A stretch of DNA of 64,000 nucleotides from Phialophora verrucosa (Eukaryota; Ascomycota; Eurotiomycetes; Chaetothyriales; Herpotrichiellaceae). The position numbers and the translations under genes are program-made. The notes beneath the pieces were generated by a model that was given only the letters and a program-made list of their open reading frames with translations, searched no databases and was not told the DNA's origin. Positions within the stretch are counted from its first letter, which is position 1, and the number at the start of each line of letters is the position of its first letter. The DNA lies in the NCBI GenBank assembly GCA_002099365.1, contig MSED01000002.1, forward strand, positions 2,232,001 through 2,296,000, written 5' to 3'. Below are positions 53,878 through 64,000 of the stretch, in pieces.

Positions 53878-56003
53878 TTATGCATTGCTAGGGTGGGCAA
53901 TGTTGGCGGTCGACGCGTTTCCAACCTTGACGTCTTCGATCAGCTCATCAGCCCCGTCCACCGTTTTCACCTCGACAATAGACGCATCTTCGACGATGCC
54001 GTGGCCGTCCCTCGTGAGATGAACCACAACTTCGTCACCAAATAACGCACCCAACTCTTCGACCGGTTTGCCCTTGGTTTCCATTACGAAGAAATACACG
54101 ATAATGGTGGAGAGGATGCAGAGACCCATGTAAATGAAGTAGAGGCGGTACCCACTGTGGTCGTCAGTGCTGCTTCAAGAAGAGGAGAGCATGGCTGGCA
54201 CGACTCACATGTTTCGCAAAGCGGTCGGCGCGGGTGTGGTGTAGGTGATCGCACCCAGGAAGTAGCTGAAAAAGCTCAGAGCGATCCCTTTGGCTCGGAT
54301 CGCGGTAGGAAAGATCTCGGCCGCCCTGAGATCAATTCAGCGGCGAGGTCCAAAAATGGCCCTCTCATTGTGAGGGTCTCGTCTCAGAAAGACCTACCAG
54401 ACAAAAGACGGGGCATCAACCCCTTGGTAGAACACGATGTGCACGTATATGAACAGGATACAAGCGGCATTGCCACCGCGGTCGGCCGTGCCCAGGTATT
54501 TCCACTGCAACAAAGCTTCAGCGAGAAGGCTCAGGGCCATTCCTGGAAACCCGATCACTGTGACACGTTATTTCGAAGGGTCTCAGGCGGCTGTGAACAT
54601 TGCCAAACTTACAAAACATGGTACGCCGACCGACTCGATCCAGCACAGAAATCACCAGGAGGACGACCAATGTCCCACTGGTCGAATATACGCCTGGGCC
54701 AGGTTAATAAATGTGTTGAACAAGACTTGGGTTACACAAGGACAGCTCACCGTAAAGGACCAGCGGCATGACTCCAGTTTCTCCCATGGCGCCCACGATG
54801 ATCGGTAAATAGTTCGCAATGCCAAAGACCTTCAAGCTGTTAGTGTGATGACACCAGGTTTCCGCATTGGGAGGTCTTACGCCGGTCGATTGCGAGGCAA
54901 ACCTGAGATTTCGGTTCAGCGTCTTTGAATGTCTAATCATGTAGAAGGGTAGAATGAGGCTTACAAGATGAACATTCCTAGAAGGGTTCTGCGCCTCCAC
55001 GTCGGCCTTTTGAAAAGCTCAAGCATTGATGTGTTCAATCCCTTTTCAGATTCTACTTGACGGATGATCTGGGTGTACTCGGCTCGAGCAGCGGATCTCT
55101 CGGTATCTGTAGGATTGTAATGAATCTTGGAGATCACTTCCCAGGCTTCGTTGTGCTTGCCGACCCAGGCCAAATATCGGGGGCTCTCTGAGACATACAG
55201 TCAATGCCACAATCGTGAATACATGGTGACCAGGGCACTGACCCGGAATGAAGGGGATTGTAACCACCAAGATCAATGGTGGCAGACATGCAATGGCGAG
55301 GGGAAACCTCCATTGGAAAGTCGGATTCGCAGCAACATAGGTTCCGACCGCAATCCACCCACAACTGGAGAAAAAGGTCAATCCATTTCAATATTTCCAA
55401 ATTGAGGCATCACCCACATGACATAGCCCGTGGCAAAGCTCAATGTAGTGAGCCCCGAGAGAAATCCACGATACCTGGCTGTGGCGAGCTCAGTGAGGTA
55501 GAGGGGCACCAGGGGGATATCCATTCCCAATCCAAAGCCATGAATCAATCGGCAGGTGACGAGCATCGGGATATTGACAGAGCCAGCACCCAGCGCAGCC
55601 CCAATGAGCGCCGCAATGGCTGCTGTCATCAGGGCTTTTTTCCTGCCCACCCTGTCGGCGAGATATGCTTGGAAAATGGCGCCAAACGCGGCTCCCGCGT
55701 AAAACAGGGCATTGACAGCTCCCAGAATGCTGCGGTGGACTCAGCCGGAGGATCGAAAGCAGAAAATAGAACACCGCACCTCGAAGTGTACCCGCTGGTC
55801 GCTGTCGCTTGCTGGTTAGCGACTCCGCTCATGGTTGAAATAGGGATTGCCAGCTTCTACTTACGATCGAGTTTGAAATACTGGTAAAAGGCAGGCTGGC
55901 CGACACTGGTCGTGAATCCGGCAAACCCAAAGCCATACGTGAGACCTCCAAGGGAGATCACACAGTAGGTGACAATGATGTTGAAGCTGCTGATCTTGGC
56001 CAT
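53878..56003 (-). CDS. MFS sugar-transporter-family permease, 11 exons
   Basis: Exons: 55865-56003, 55780-55807, 55418-55729, 55243-55364, 54965-55187, 54881-54902, 54751-54829, 54613-54693, 54398-54557, 54209-54325, 53878-54154. All phases close and give 519 residues with twelve membrane segments. Sugar-porter signatures are FYAGAAFGAIFQAYLADRVG, GRKK, CRLIHGFGLGMDIPLVPLYL (in place of the usual PVYxxE, with TELATARYRG), PESPRYLAWVGK, DRVGRR and AEIFPTAIRAKGIA. Exons of 22 and 28 nt are unusually small, and most introns are 45-65 nt. It carries the family's PETKG-like METKGKPVEELGALFGD near the C-terminus. Substrates of close fungal relatives include lactose, quinate and other sugars or acids; nothing here decides. 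It sits between the Zn2Cys6 gene and the hydrolase/monooxygenase pair and is likely the uptake step of that group. Confidence 0.93.
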
Positions 56004-56693
56004 TTTGGTGTCGGCTTGGAGAAGAGTAGGAGGGCAGAGTGGCTTGACTTCGGAAAGAGTGCGAACATTTACTATGTACTATTTACATGTTGGCATGTTT
56101 GTTATACATCGCTACGACAGTCTCCTGGTCATGATCTAGCATTCCTGGCCGAGATGCTCGATTCACAGAATAAGGCGTTTACTGTTAAGCTTTCACAGCT
56201 TTCTCCGGTCGCTCAGCAGAACATTGGGGCATCGAGCCTTGTCTGTCATCTTGATTGTAGGGTTCGGAGATCTGTTGCCGAAAAATCTTGAAGGCGACGC
56301 ACCCACCGACGAATGGACGGCCGGCAACGTCGAAAAATTCCTTCGTTCTTTGTCTATCTGCAATCGGCTAGACTTGACAGTGAGCCGTCCGCCTGGCATT
56401 TGGTCAGGCCGAAAATGGAGCCTCGACGGTACTCTCGCAATGAGCTTGAGCGCGAGGCGATTTTCGGTGACTCAATTTCCGACAGAGACATCCTTGATTG
56501 ACCGTGTGGGACTTTGAGGCAGGCTAAGTTTTTCGCTTCCTTCATCTATCCTACCCCGGGTCATGCTCCCCATGGGGGATCAATACTAGACAGAAAGATT
56601 TTTTCGGCGCTGTAAACTGTGTTCGCATCGGGGCTGAATTAGCTCCACTTTGATCCTCCCAACGAAAACTAGGACCAAACGACATCACTCGTC
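56004..56693. other. Promoter region of the sugar-transporter-family gene
   Basis: 0.69 kb between the transporter start and the hydrolase stop. It contains the inverted element at 56263-56282 and a second CGG-N11-CCG arrangement at 56465-56481. Confidence 0.5.
56263..56282. promoter_or_regulatory. TTCGG-N10-CCGAA inverted repeat (possible Zn2Cys6 site)
   Basis: TTCGG at 56263-56267 and CCGAA at 56278-56282, 260-280 bp upstream of the transporter ATG. Paired CGG triplets in inverted order are the typical target of dimeric Zn2Cys6 factors. A nearly identical element, with a 9-bp spacer, lies in the hydrolase/monooxygenase promoter. Confidence 0.5.
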
Positions 56694-57805
56694 CTACAGA
56701 ACTTTCTCTAGCCATTCCCAAATGACGACAGCCATCAGGCCTGCATCAAAGCCAGCTTGGGCATCGAGAACACAATCGATGTGCACGTGCATAGGACATT
56801 CCACGTTGACCACCTCATTTCCAGCGGCCTGAACCTTCTTCCCAAATGACTCAATATGATCTTTGAAGCGTTCAAAGGAGCCGTAAACGCTCAGGATCGT
56901 CTGAACGGGCATATGCTGCCACCACACGGTATCGGCGAGATAGGGTTCCGACCAATTGTTTCTCTCATGTGGAAGAACCCAATCGGCCGAGAATTCGGTC
57001 ACTGATGCTGCGGTAACAATGTCCCGGGCTTCATTACTCGACCAGGACTGGGTGTCTGTGGCAAAGCTGACCCAGGGCGAAATAAGAAGAAGACCTGCTA
57101 GAGGACGCTCGATTCTCAAAGATGGTATTCCACTCAATGGATGTAGAATGTGGGAGCATAAAGCAAGAGACAGATTGCCTCCAGCGGAGTCCCCGCCAAC
57201 AGTGATCTTCTTGGTCAGCCCGGACTTTGCGACTGGGGAGCATACCATACGTACATTGGAGGGTGCAAATCCCTTTGAGAGTACCAAGCGAAGAGCTTCC
57301 GAGGCTTGCAAGATCTGAACGGGATACTTTGTCTCCTTGGTAAGGCCTTTGCAGCTTCTCAGCAACGATAAAATGAATATGCCATGCTATCTTCCGTACC
57401 ATACTCGAGAAATGCAATGCAAAAGCCTGTGCCCTTGGAGGAGACGTGTCTGAGGCACTGCTCTAAGAACAGGATATGGCCGTCGAAAGCTGGCAGTCCG
57501 TAGCCTCCGCCTAGATAGAATCATGAACAGGCTGGAACGTTTCCGACCGTACGCAGAAGCAACCGACCATGAAAGTACAACAGAACATTGTTAACTGAGC
57601 GATCACCTAACCAATGTAGCTGGGCTCCTTTGGAGTTGGGGACTTTTTCGATCTCGTGGTTGAGTTTTAGATCTTTGGCTCTTGCTGTAACGGTGGTGGC
57701 AGTTGGGGGACTCGCTCTTCTGGCCGCGTCCGGAGACGCAAATCCTACGCGCAAGGCTCTATTCCGTTCATCATGTTGTGCAGAGCGTGTAGTTTGAGCA
57801 CTCAT
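56694..57805 (-). CDS. Alpha/beta-hydrolase (HSL/steryl acetyl hydrolase-like esterase)
   Basis: Four exons (57568-57805, 57400-57510, 57255-57346, 56694-57206) give 317 residues. The third acceptor could also be three bases upstream, adding one Lys. The oxyanion-hole motif HGGG is created across the first intron (LLYFHGGGYGLPAFDGHILF, residues 75-94), and the nucleophile elbow GDSAGGNLSLAL lies near residues 152-163 with Ser 154. The general-base His is probably in ECPMHVHIDC close to the C-terminus; the acid is not in its usual DPL/DE setting, and Glu/Asp in YGSFERFKDHI are candidates. The fold suggests cleavage of small carboxyl esters. It is divergent from the Baeyer-Villiger-type monooxygenase gene, which makes esters, so the pair may act in sequence. 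No signal peptide or membrane anchor is seen, suggesting an intracellular enzyme. Confidence 0.88.
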
Positions 57806-58439
57806 TCTATCACCTCTGGGGAAGAGGGTTTCTGATTCGAATCTTCAGATGGCAACAAAGACGGCTGAACAAAACCTTCAGGCCTCGTGAAGCAAGGGGC
57901 GATCAAGTCGATGGCAGAACTGATGGGAGGGAACAGATCAAGCTTGGATTTCCCACTTGTTTTTCAACGTTTAGCACAACACAAATCGGTAAGTTTCGTC
58001 CTTTGCCCTGACCGGCTCGTGGTCCACATAAGGCTTGCTTCTGATTTGAAGGAAGTAATTTTCGGGAGCAGATACAGTCCGCACTCCAGCTGCTATGTTC
58101 TGCTTTTGACCGAGGCGTAGATACCAATCCCTCTTGGCTGCAATTGGGTCAGTATTCCTTATTGCGTAACATGCGACCGATTGATCATATCACATTCGGT
58201 GAAAAGTGCCGAAAACTCTGGATCCGTAATGTAGGTTGGTTTGCCTTGGTCGTCCGAAGTGCCTCCAAGGCTAATGCGGCACGTCCTGCGACTTGTAGAG
58301 CCTAGACATAAATGGCGGTGTCGTACAGATCGAGGGGTCTATCTCCAATTGAAATTGGTCTGTGAACAGTTCGAGGACCATTGATTGCTCTGTTTTCAGT
58401 CATAAACTCCTGGGCCAGGGATCTCATAAAATCTTCCAA
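57806..58439. other. Divergent promoter, hydrolase / monooxygenase
   Basis: 0.63 kb shared by the two divergent starts, with the inverted element at 58195-58213 and a single ccgaa half site near 58258. Confidence 0.55.
58195..58213. promoter_or_regulatory. TTCGG-N9-CCGAA inverted repeat (possible Zn2Cys6 site)
   Basis: TTCGG at 58195-58199 and CCGAA at 58209-58213, in the shared promoter of the hydrolase (390 bp from its ATG) and the monooxygenase (227 bp from its ATG). It parallels the element in the transporter promoter. Confidence 0.5.
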
Positions 58440-60401
58440 ATGGCTACCGACACTTTGACCACAACCCTCGAGGCTATCCAGCTACCTCAGCAGGCGCAGC
58501 AGGCCACTACTCTGGAAAATCTGAAAACACAAGCGCGCAAGCATGGCATCACGTTGGACTTTGATCCAGACGCACTGATGAAGAAGTACGACGAGGAACG
58601 CGAAAAGCGGACTCACAATGGCGGCGTCAACCAGTATCTGCGAGCCAAGGATGTCAAAGTGCTTGACTACGAAGATGACCCGTATGCGGAAGGAGATGGT
58701 TGTCGAGCCCCGGTGACGGCGACATACGACGTTGTCATTCTTGGTGCCGGTTATACAAGCTTGCAAGCAGCGGCGCGCCTCATTCAGAAAGGCTTCACAA
58801 ACATCTGTCTTATTGAAAAGGGCGCCGACGTGGGCGGCACGTGGTGAGTGTTTCGAGATGCTAAACGACGTCCAGTTCCGTAGCTCATTCGCTTGATCAG
58901 GTACTGGAATCGGTATCCCGGGCTACAATGCGACGTCGAGTCCTATATTTACATGCCTCTATTGGAACTCGTTGGCTCCAAACCGAGTCAGAAATACGTT
59001 GGCGGCCATGAGCTCTTGCAGCACGCCCGGGACATGGCGGACAAGTTCCACATTCGAGAGCACATCCTATTCCAGACAATAGTTAAAAAAGTGACCTGGG
59101 TCAATGGCTGTTGGAAAGTCGAGACCAGTCGCGACGACAATATCCGAGCCCGCTGGGTCGTGACAGCTGCCGGGGCATTCCACTCACCCAAATTCCCGGG
59201 CGTGCGTGGTATCGAGGACTTCAAGGGTAAAAGCTTCCATACGAGCCGTTGGGACTATGCGTACACCGGAGGCACTCCAGAGAAGCCCGACATGACCAGA
59301 CTGGGCGACAAGCGCGTGGCAATCATTGGCACTGGAGCCACGGCAGTCCAGGTGATACCACAGGTTGCCAAGTGGGCCAAACAGCTATTCGTGGTCCAAC
59401 GCACGCCTTCGAGCATTGACTTTCGAGGACAGAAGCCCACTGACCAGACCTGGTTCGACTCTCTCCCAAAGGGCTGGCAAGAGGAACGTCAATCAAACTT
59501 TAACAATGTAACGAGTGGAGTTCCCGTCACGGAAGATATGGTCAACGACGGATGGACCACGACGTTGCGCACTATGCCAGGATTCTTCGGTGGTAAGGAC
59601 CAAGCGGACTCTCCAGAGATTCTTTCCCTGAAGCTCCAGATGGGAGACTTCAAGAAAATGGAGACTCTTCGCCGACGGGTCGACGCCACCGTCAAGGATC
59701 GTGCGACCGCCGAAGCCCTCAAGCCGTGGTACAACCTGTACTGCAAGCGACCCTGTTTCCACGACGAGTATCTCGAATGCTTCAACGCGCCCAACGTCCA
59801 CCTCGTTGACACCGAGGGCAAAGGGGTTGAAAAGGTGACCGAGGTTGGGATTGTGGCTGGAGGACAAGAGATCGAGGTCGACTGCATCATTTATGCCACG
59901 GGCTTCGAATGGGGCGGTCGCTGGAGCGAAGAGTACGCCGAGACCAAGATCGTGGGGCGAGACGGAGAGTCCCTTGCGACTAAGTTCGAACCAAATGGTC
60001 CTGCCATCGTCCACGGGTGGGCCGTTCATGGCTTTCCCAATCTCTGCATCCTCAGCTGGACGCAGAGCGGGACAAGTCCCAATGCCACCTACACTCAGGT
60101 CCACTTGACGCAACACCTGGTTTATCTACTGGAGGAGAGCAAGAAACGAGCCGTCAGGAGCCTCGAGCCTACCAAGGCTGCCGAAGAAGCGTGGCTGAAG
60201 GAGGTCATCGAAACAGGAAGGGGGAGGAATGAATTCCTGAAATCTTGCGTCAGTGGATATTACAACAATGAAGGGGACACATCGGACAAGGCCACTCGCA
60301 GCCTGCACTATGCCGGCGGCCTTCTCAAGTACAATGAAATGCTCCACCAGTGGAGGGAAGACGGCAAGCTTGAAGGATTTTCGATAGTATATGATAATTA
60401 G
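58440..60401 (+). CDS. Baeyer-Villiger-type flavin monooxygenase
   Basis: Two exons (58440-58843, 58901-60401; 57-nt intron, TG|G codon) give 634 residues. ATG 58440 is the first ATG of the frame. An N-terminal extension of about 95 residues precedes the FAD Rossmann motif GAGYTS (102-107). GADVGGTWYWNRYPGLQCDV follows, with DVESYIY, the active-site-proximal pattern of type I enzymes. The Baeyer-Villiger fingerprint FxGxxxHxxxW is complete as FKGKSFHTSRW (242-252), and the NADPH Rossmann motif is GTGATAVQV (278-286). The C-terminal domain contains IIYATGFEWGG and LCILSWTQSGTSPNATY. The enzyme should insert oxygen next to a ketone to give an ester or lactone using NADPH and O2; related fungal proteins act on cycloalkanones, steroids and metabolite intermediates. 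The divergent esterase-like gene and the transporter suggest a catabolic role. Confidence 0.94.
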
Positions 60402-61231
60402 TTGGAAGTCTAATAGACAGATCAGTTATTAAACACATTCTGACAGCATCACGAACCCACTTTCAGTGCGCGAATCCGGGGCATGAGGAAGGAGGCCCAC
60501 TCTTTGTGGCTTCTCGAGGCAGATACCGCGCCGGGCAAGGGTTGGACTGGGGTTACTACTTTGATCCACTGCCTCAATAAAGGATAGGGCACAGAATCTG
60601 CAAAACTGAGGTCCCCGACGGGATTCTCGAGATAGTGACGAAGTCTTTAAGTAAAACTCAAATCGATACAATAGTGGCGCCGAATCCCAATCATCCCCGA
60701 CTTTGCGCCTTCATTAGACAGAACGGAAATGACTTATGCGGTGCAGGAAAAGAAGAGAGTCGGATCCTACCCTTTGAGGCTCTTCTGAGCAGTGTTTTGA
60801 AGATATTCGAGTGTAAGTCGAAACTTGATTGATTGATTAGGGAAGGAAATCTATCTGACGCAACCTGCGGCGGTTTATTGTGTACGGCGGTGACGAATTT
60901 CTTATGACCCCTAATAATCATATCCAGACAGATTTACACAGTAGATTTAAAGATATCCATACTCAACTTCAGTACATTCCATTTACCCTAGAAACACTCC
61001 GCTAATCCCCACCGACCTACGGAAGTCCGAAAGTCTGAACGCGAAGACAAGGGAGTCATCGAGTACCGAACACAAAGGTTAAACACCCTATGAGTCATAA
61101 AAAGAATTAGATATTGATCATCTCCTAACTTCGAAATCCCCTTTAGTAGCCACATTTACGGAACCGACCATAGTGTTCAGTAATGAAGACCGCGATGCTA
61201 CCAATCTAGGCACTCAGGCAAAGTACTCGTG
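60402..61231. other. Intergenic
   Basis: 0.83 kb between the monooxygenase and the PARG-type gene, both on +. It becomes AT-rich toward 61200. No gene-like frame is seen. Confidence 0.5.
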
Positions 61232-62173
61232 ATGCCTCGCAGCGCCAGACCCCGAGCCTACGACAATTTACCGTCCGAGCGTTATCAAGGTCGCGCTTCT
61301 TTTGGAGAGCCGCCTTCAAAGGTAAAGCGAAAGGAGATTGCGAATGAAACACTATCTAGAATTCCGAGTATCCTCAAAACCATGGAGTTTCCCGAACAAC
61401 CAGAGTCGAGTTTCTTCTCATCACAACTCAAAGAACTTGATAGGAGCGCCAGCCACGGATACCCGAGACCCGAGATCAAGGTTCGCTATGGTGATACTTT
61501 CTGTCTGGCTCGAGAGCTCCTCAAGTCCCGGCCCGACTACACGGGCAAAGTGGCTGTGCTGAATTGCGCTTCTGACACTGAACTTGCTGGAGGCTGGCGG
61601 CATCGGTCTGGGACGACTCAAGAGGACGCACTTTGCTATTCCTCCACACTTTGGCCGACCCTTGATAAATGGCGTGGCACCTATCCTTGGCGCACGACCG
61701 TTCACAGAGATAGAGACGGAAATCCAGGAGACTGTGCTGGCATCTTCCACTCCAACGTGGTCATCTTTCGGGATGAGTTGGCGAAAGACTGCCGCGTCCT
61801 CGAACGGAAGGACTGGTCAACCGTGAGTGTTATCAGTGTTGCGGCTTTAGCTTGTCCTCCTCTGGCTCCAGCACGCAAGTCCAGAGGTGACCAGGACATG
61901 CAATTGAAGCTCGACAAGGATGGACATAGGCTCAAGGAAAGGTTCAGAATGATCCTACGTATGGCGGCGAGACACGAGAAGAGTGTGTTGTTGTTGGCGG
62001 CAATCGGCTGTGGGGTCTGGAAGTGTCCTCCAAGGCAAACAGCGCAGCTCCTCAAGGATTGTCTAGAAGAGGCAGAGTTCCAGGGATGGTTCGAGGATGT
62101 CTGGATCGGAATCTATGACAAAAAAGTTCATGATATCTGGCGGGAGGTGTTGGAGTCAGGAGCTTCATCATAG
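61232..62173 (+). CDS. PARG-type macrodomain protein (TIGR02452-like)
   Basis: Single exon, 313 residues from ATG 61232. The N-terminal part (about 40-120) is the helical PARG_cat_N-like segment, with GDTFCLARELL. The macrodomain follows: VAVLNCASDTELAGGWRHRS, GTTQEDALCYSSTLWPTLD and later LLLAAIGCGVWKCPPRQTAQ. The GG-x(7-8)-QEE catalytic signature of poly(ADP-ribose) glycohydrolases appears here as GGWRHRSGTTQED, with QED in place of QEE. Members of this microbial family remove ADP-ribose from proteins or nucleic acids; several fungi carry copies of uncertain role. With QED the activity needs testing. It is next to the monooxygenase cluster but has no evident metabolic link to it. Confidence 0.9.
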   Translation: MPRSARPRAYDNLPSERYQGRASFGEPPSKVKRKEIANETLSRIPSILKTMEFPEQPESSFFSSQLKELDRSASHGYPRPEIKVRYGDTFCLARELLKSRPDYTGKVAVLNCASDTELAGGWRHRSGTTQEDALCYSSTLWPTLDKWRGTYPWRTTVHRDRDGNPGDCAGIFHSNVVIFRDELAKDCRVLERKDWSTVSVISVAALACPPLAPARKSRGDQDMQLKLDKDGHRLKERFRMILRMAARHEKSVLLLAAIGCGVWKCPPRQTAQLLKDCLEEAEFQGWFEDVWIGIYDKKVHDIWREVLESGASS

Positions 62174-62912
62174 AATGGTATAGAATCAGTCTGTGCTAGA
62201 CTAAGATTCAATACTACTAGTGTGTGGACCTCGCTAAGATGTGCCCGATTAAAGCACACCCCATGTTCAATCTTCTATATAGTCTGTGCGGAATGCATGT
62301 GGCAAGGAGTATAAAAGTAGTATGAAATGCTAAAATCATGATCGCGAGAAGTACAAAAAGAGCATGAACCTGCGGAGAGTATGGTGCGCGCAAAACAGAA
62401 ATGAACAGATTCGTTCCTACAAGGCATACGATATACGTACGTGCCTGCTCGAGTAGTTGAGTCTTCGAGATGTTTGGGTGACGAAGCCTGCGTAAACTCG
62501 TCTTCCCCAGATACAGGAAGACATCAGACATGACCACTCCGATATCGGGGTAAGGCCTACACACACCAGGGGATAGATCGTGTCGCTTTCACTTGACAAT
62601 GCATTTGGTAGTGATAATGTGAACGATATGATGTGCATGCAATGTGATGTAATGTGATGGGATGGGATGGGACATGTATTCTGTTCACGATATGTTATAG
62701 CATGATATGACATGATATGGCATCTAAGAGCGAGTGCGAGTAAAGCCCTGACTCACTGGCTCAATCACTATATCCATGGACTGGCACTGCCCCGTACCTT
62801 ACGGCTACTCCAGATTTCTGACTTGCATTGATTGTCCTTGCATTTGTTGTATCACATCACATCAGATTTACAATATCTTACTAAAATACAAGTCGGAAGA
62901 ATTCCTATTCCC
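62174..62912. other. Intergenic, convergent 3' flanks
   Basis: 0.74 kb, AT-rich, holding a patch of simple degenerate repeats at 62625-62722. No gene-like frame. Confidence 0.55.
62625..62722. repeat. Degenerate atgtgatg/gatatg simple repeat
   Basis: Runs of related short words: atgtgatg, then three gatgg-type units near 62655-62670, then gatatga and catgatatg words up to 62722. It looks like a decayed microsatellite. Confidence 0.6.
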
Positions 62913-64000
62913 TCACTTCAGAAATTCAGCCATTGCGTCTTGTCTGTTCGTGTATTCAAAATGCAAAGGCATCATGACTGAACCGTTATCCTCGGGATAA
63001 GGCAACGCCGCGGCACTTGTCCTTCGGCTTCCGGCACGGCCAAGGCTACGGCTACGGCTGGGTTCGTGCGCAGAGGAACAAGTCTGAAGATGTTCGTGCG
63101 ATTCATCATGGAGTGGCTCCGAAGGACATGAAGAAGTCGACGGTGTCTTTAGAGACGGCGTGGGTGAAGAAACTGTGGTGCCAGAAACTTGATTTTGAGA
63201 CGTGGATAGATACGCTGGGCTTCTGAGCGTCGAGGGAGGTAGCGCGACGCCTAGGTCTCTATGCGTAAGTGGTATGGAGTCGATTTCTTCGGCATCTGTA
63301 GGATGGTATCCCTGCGGGTGCGTCGTCATCTTTTGCTTTTGATGTGTTGAGTGATCCCTCGAATGTCGAGTAGGCGATACTGGAAGTTCGACCGCGCCAC
63401 CTGTAGGTCCGCTCGCTGGAGTATGCGTATTGAAGCTCGAGGATGGCGGCGTCATACCAGCTTGGACCGAGGCAGGCAATTCCGCAAGGCTGGATATGTC
63501 GGCGCCTTGATGTTCGTGGACTGGTGGCCGACCAGGAATAGGCTCGGCAGGCATTTCATAGCATTCCGAGGGACGGAACTGGCCTATGCTATAGAGATTT
63601 AGCGTGGACCCATGACCCTCGTGGTTGGGACCTGGCCATTTGGTCGAATTGGGCACAGGTGCCGCTTGGTTGGGCACATATTCTGTGCTCTGGGCATGGT
63701 TTCTCGGTGGCAGCGGAGGCGGTGTTGGCCTGATGCTCTGGGCCTCTACTTGCCCATGGTAAGAACCAGGGCTTACACGTTGGACTTTTAGGAATGGCTG
63801 GGTCGAAGATTGAGGCGCTGAGGTGTTGTCGTGCGTACTGTGAGCAATCACTGGCGTGTCCACTTGAGATTGGCTCTGCCACCCGGGTTCTGAAGAGCCT
63901 TGCCAAGGCGAAGAATGTTCACGATGCGATGGCCTTTGCGGAAGTGGTGGCGGGTGGGCAGATGGTTGCGCCTGTTGGTGATACATATGTGGTGTTGACG
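62913..64000 (-). CDS. Proline/serine-rich protein, C-terminal part only
   Basis: The frame enters from the right window edge and stops at 62913, so at least 362 codons are visible and the N-terminus is missing. The visible part is low complexity throughout, rich in Pro, Ser, His, Gln and Thr. It has two polyproline SH3-ligand-like motifs (PPPLPQRP and PPPLPPRN) and a basic RSRSLGRAGSRR patch shortly before the C-terminus. It ends EYTNRQDAMAEFLK. No domain is recognisable; it is probably the disordered tail of a scaffold or signalling protein. Whether an intron lies within this span cannot be judged. Confidence 0.65.
   Translation of the reverse strand, partial: STPHMYHQQAQPSAHPPPLPQRPSHREHSSPWQGSSEPGWQSQSQVDTPVIAHSTHDNTSAPQSSTQPFLKVQRVSPGSYHGQVEAQSIRPTPPPLPPRNHAQSTEYVPNQAAPVPNSTKWPGPNHEGHGSTLNLYSIGQFRPSECYEMPAEPIPGRPPVHEHQGADISSLAELPASVQAGMTPPSSSFNTHTPASGPTGGAVELPVSPTRHSRDHSTHQKQKMTTHPQGYHPTDAEEIDSIPLTHRDLGVALPPSTLRSPAYLSTSQNQVSGTTVSSPTPSLKTPSTSSCPSEPLHDESHEHLQTCSSAHEPSRSRSLGRAGSRRTSAAALPYPEDNGSVMMPLHFEYTNRQDAMAEFLK

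Noticed and set aside
1..64000. CRISPR arrays, tRNA or rRNA genes, intact transposons.
   Set aside because: No spaced direct repeats, cloverleaf-type sequences, terminal inverted repeats or transposase-like frames were recognised by eye. A tRNA scan was not possible.

Overview
This window is nuclear DNA of a filamentous ascomycete (Pezizomycotina). The evidence is short GT-AG introns of about 45-100 nt with CTAAC/CTGAC-like branch sites, a HapC-type CCAAT-binding subunit, Zn2Cys6 regulators, an AzgA-type purine permease, many MFS transporters, a TOS1-type wall protein and RTC4. A placement near Eurotiomycetes/black yeasts is only a guess. Exon structures were worked out by hand. For every multi-exon gene the exon lengths and phases add up to an open frame; where a junction is weak the entry says so.

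Left part (1-23 kb), mostly conserved genes: the 3' part of a Zn2Cys6 regulator; an aromatic/aminoadipate-type aminotransferase; hapC, whose 483-nt first intron stays open in frame; a 1209-residue F-box protein; the actin-binding protein Abp1; and the large subunit of arginine-specific carbamoyl-phosphate synthase. That last gene carries a 1146-nt intron holding a decayed gene with two C2H2-like fingers. It resembles a multicopy fungal GIY-YIG/zinc-finger family.

Middle part (24-49 kb): two adjacent uptake genes (AzgA-type purine permease and a Dal5/TNA1-type transporter) with GATA motifs in their upstream regions; a TOS1-like wall enzyme; a compact head-to-head pair (ATG14/UVRAG-like gene and a coiled-coil gene); an ANCHR-like zinc-finger gene; an aquaporin-like protein without canonical NPA boxes; a class II aldolase/adducin protein; a candidate secreted protein; a DHA1-type MFS transporter; and RTC4.

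Right part (49-64 kb), accessory in character: a gene-poor stretch with a relic of an NLR (NB-ARC-like) gene, then a Zn2Cys6 regulator, an 11-exon sugar-transporter-family gene, an alpha/beta-hydrolase and a Baeyer-Villiger-type monooxygenase. These four look like a small catabolic cluster: uptake, ketone to ester, then ester cleavage, under a local regulator. The promoters of the transporter and of the hydrolase/monooxygenase pair each contain an inverted TTCGG...CCGAA element. A PARG-type macrodomain protein and the C-terminal part of a proline-rich protein close the window. No tRNA, rRNA, CRISPR array or intact transposon was recognised.
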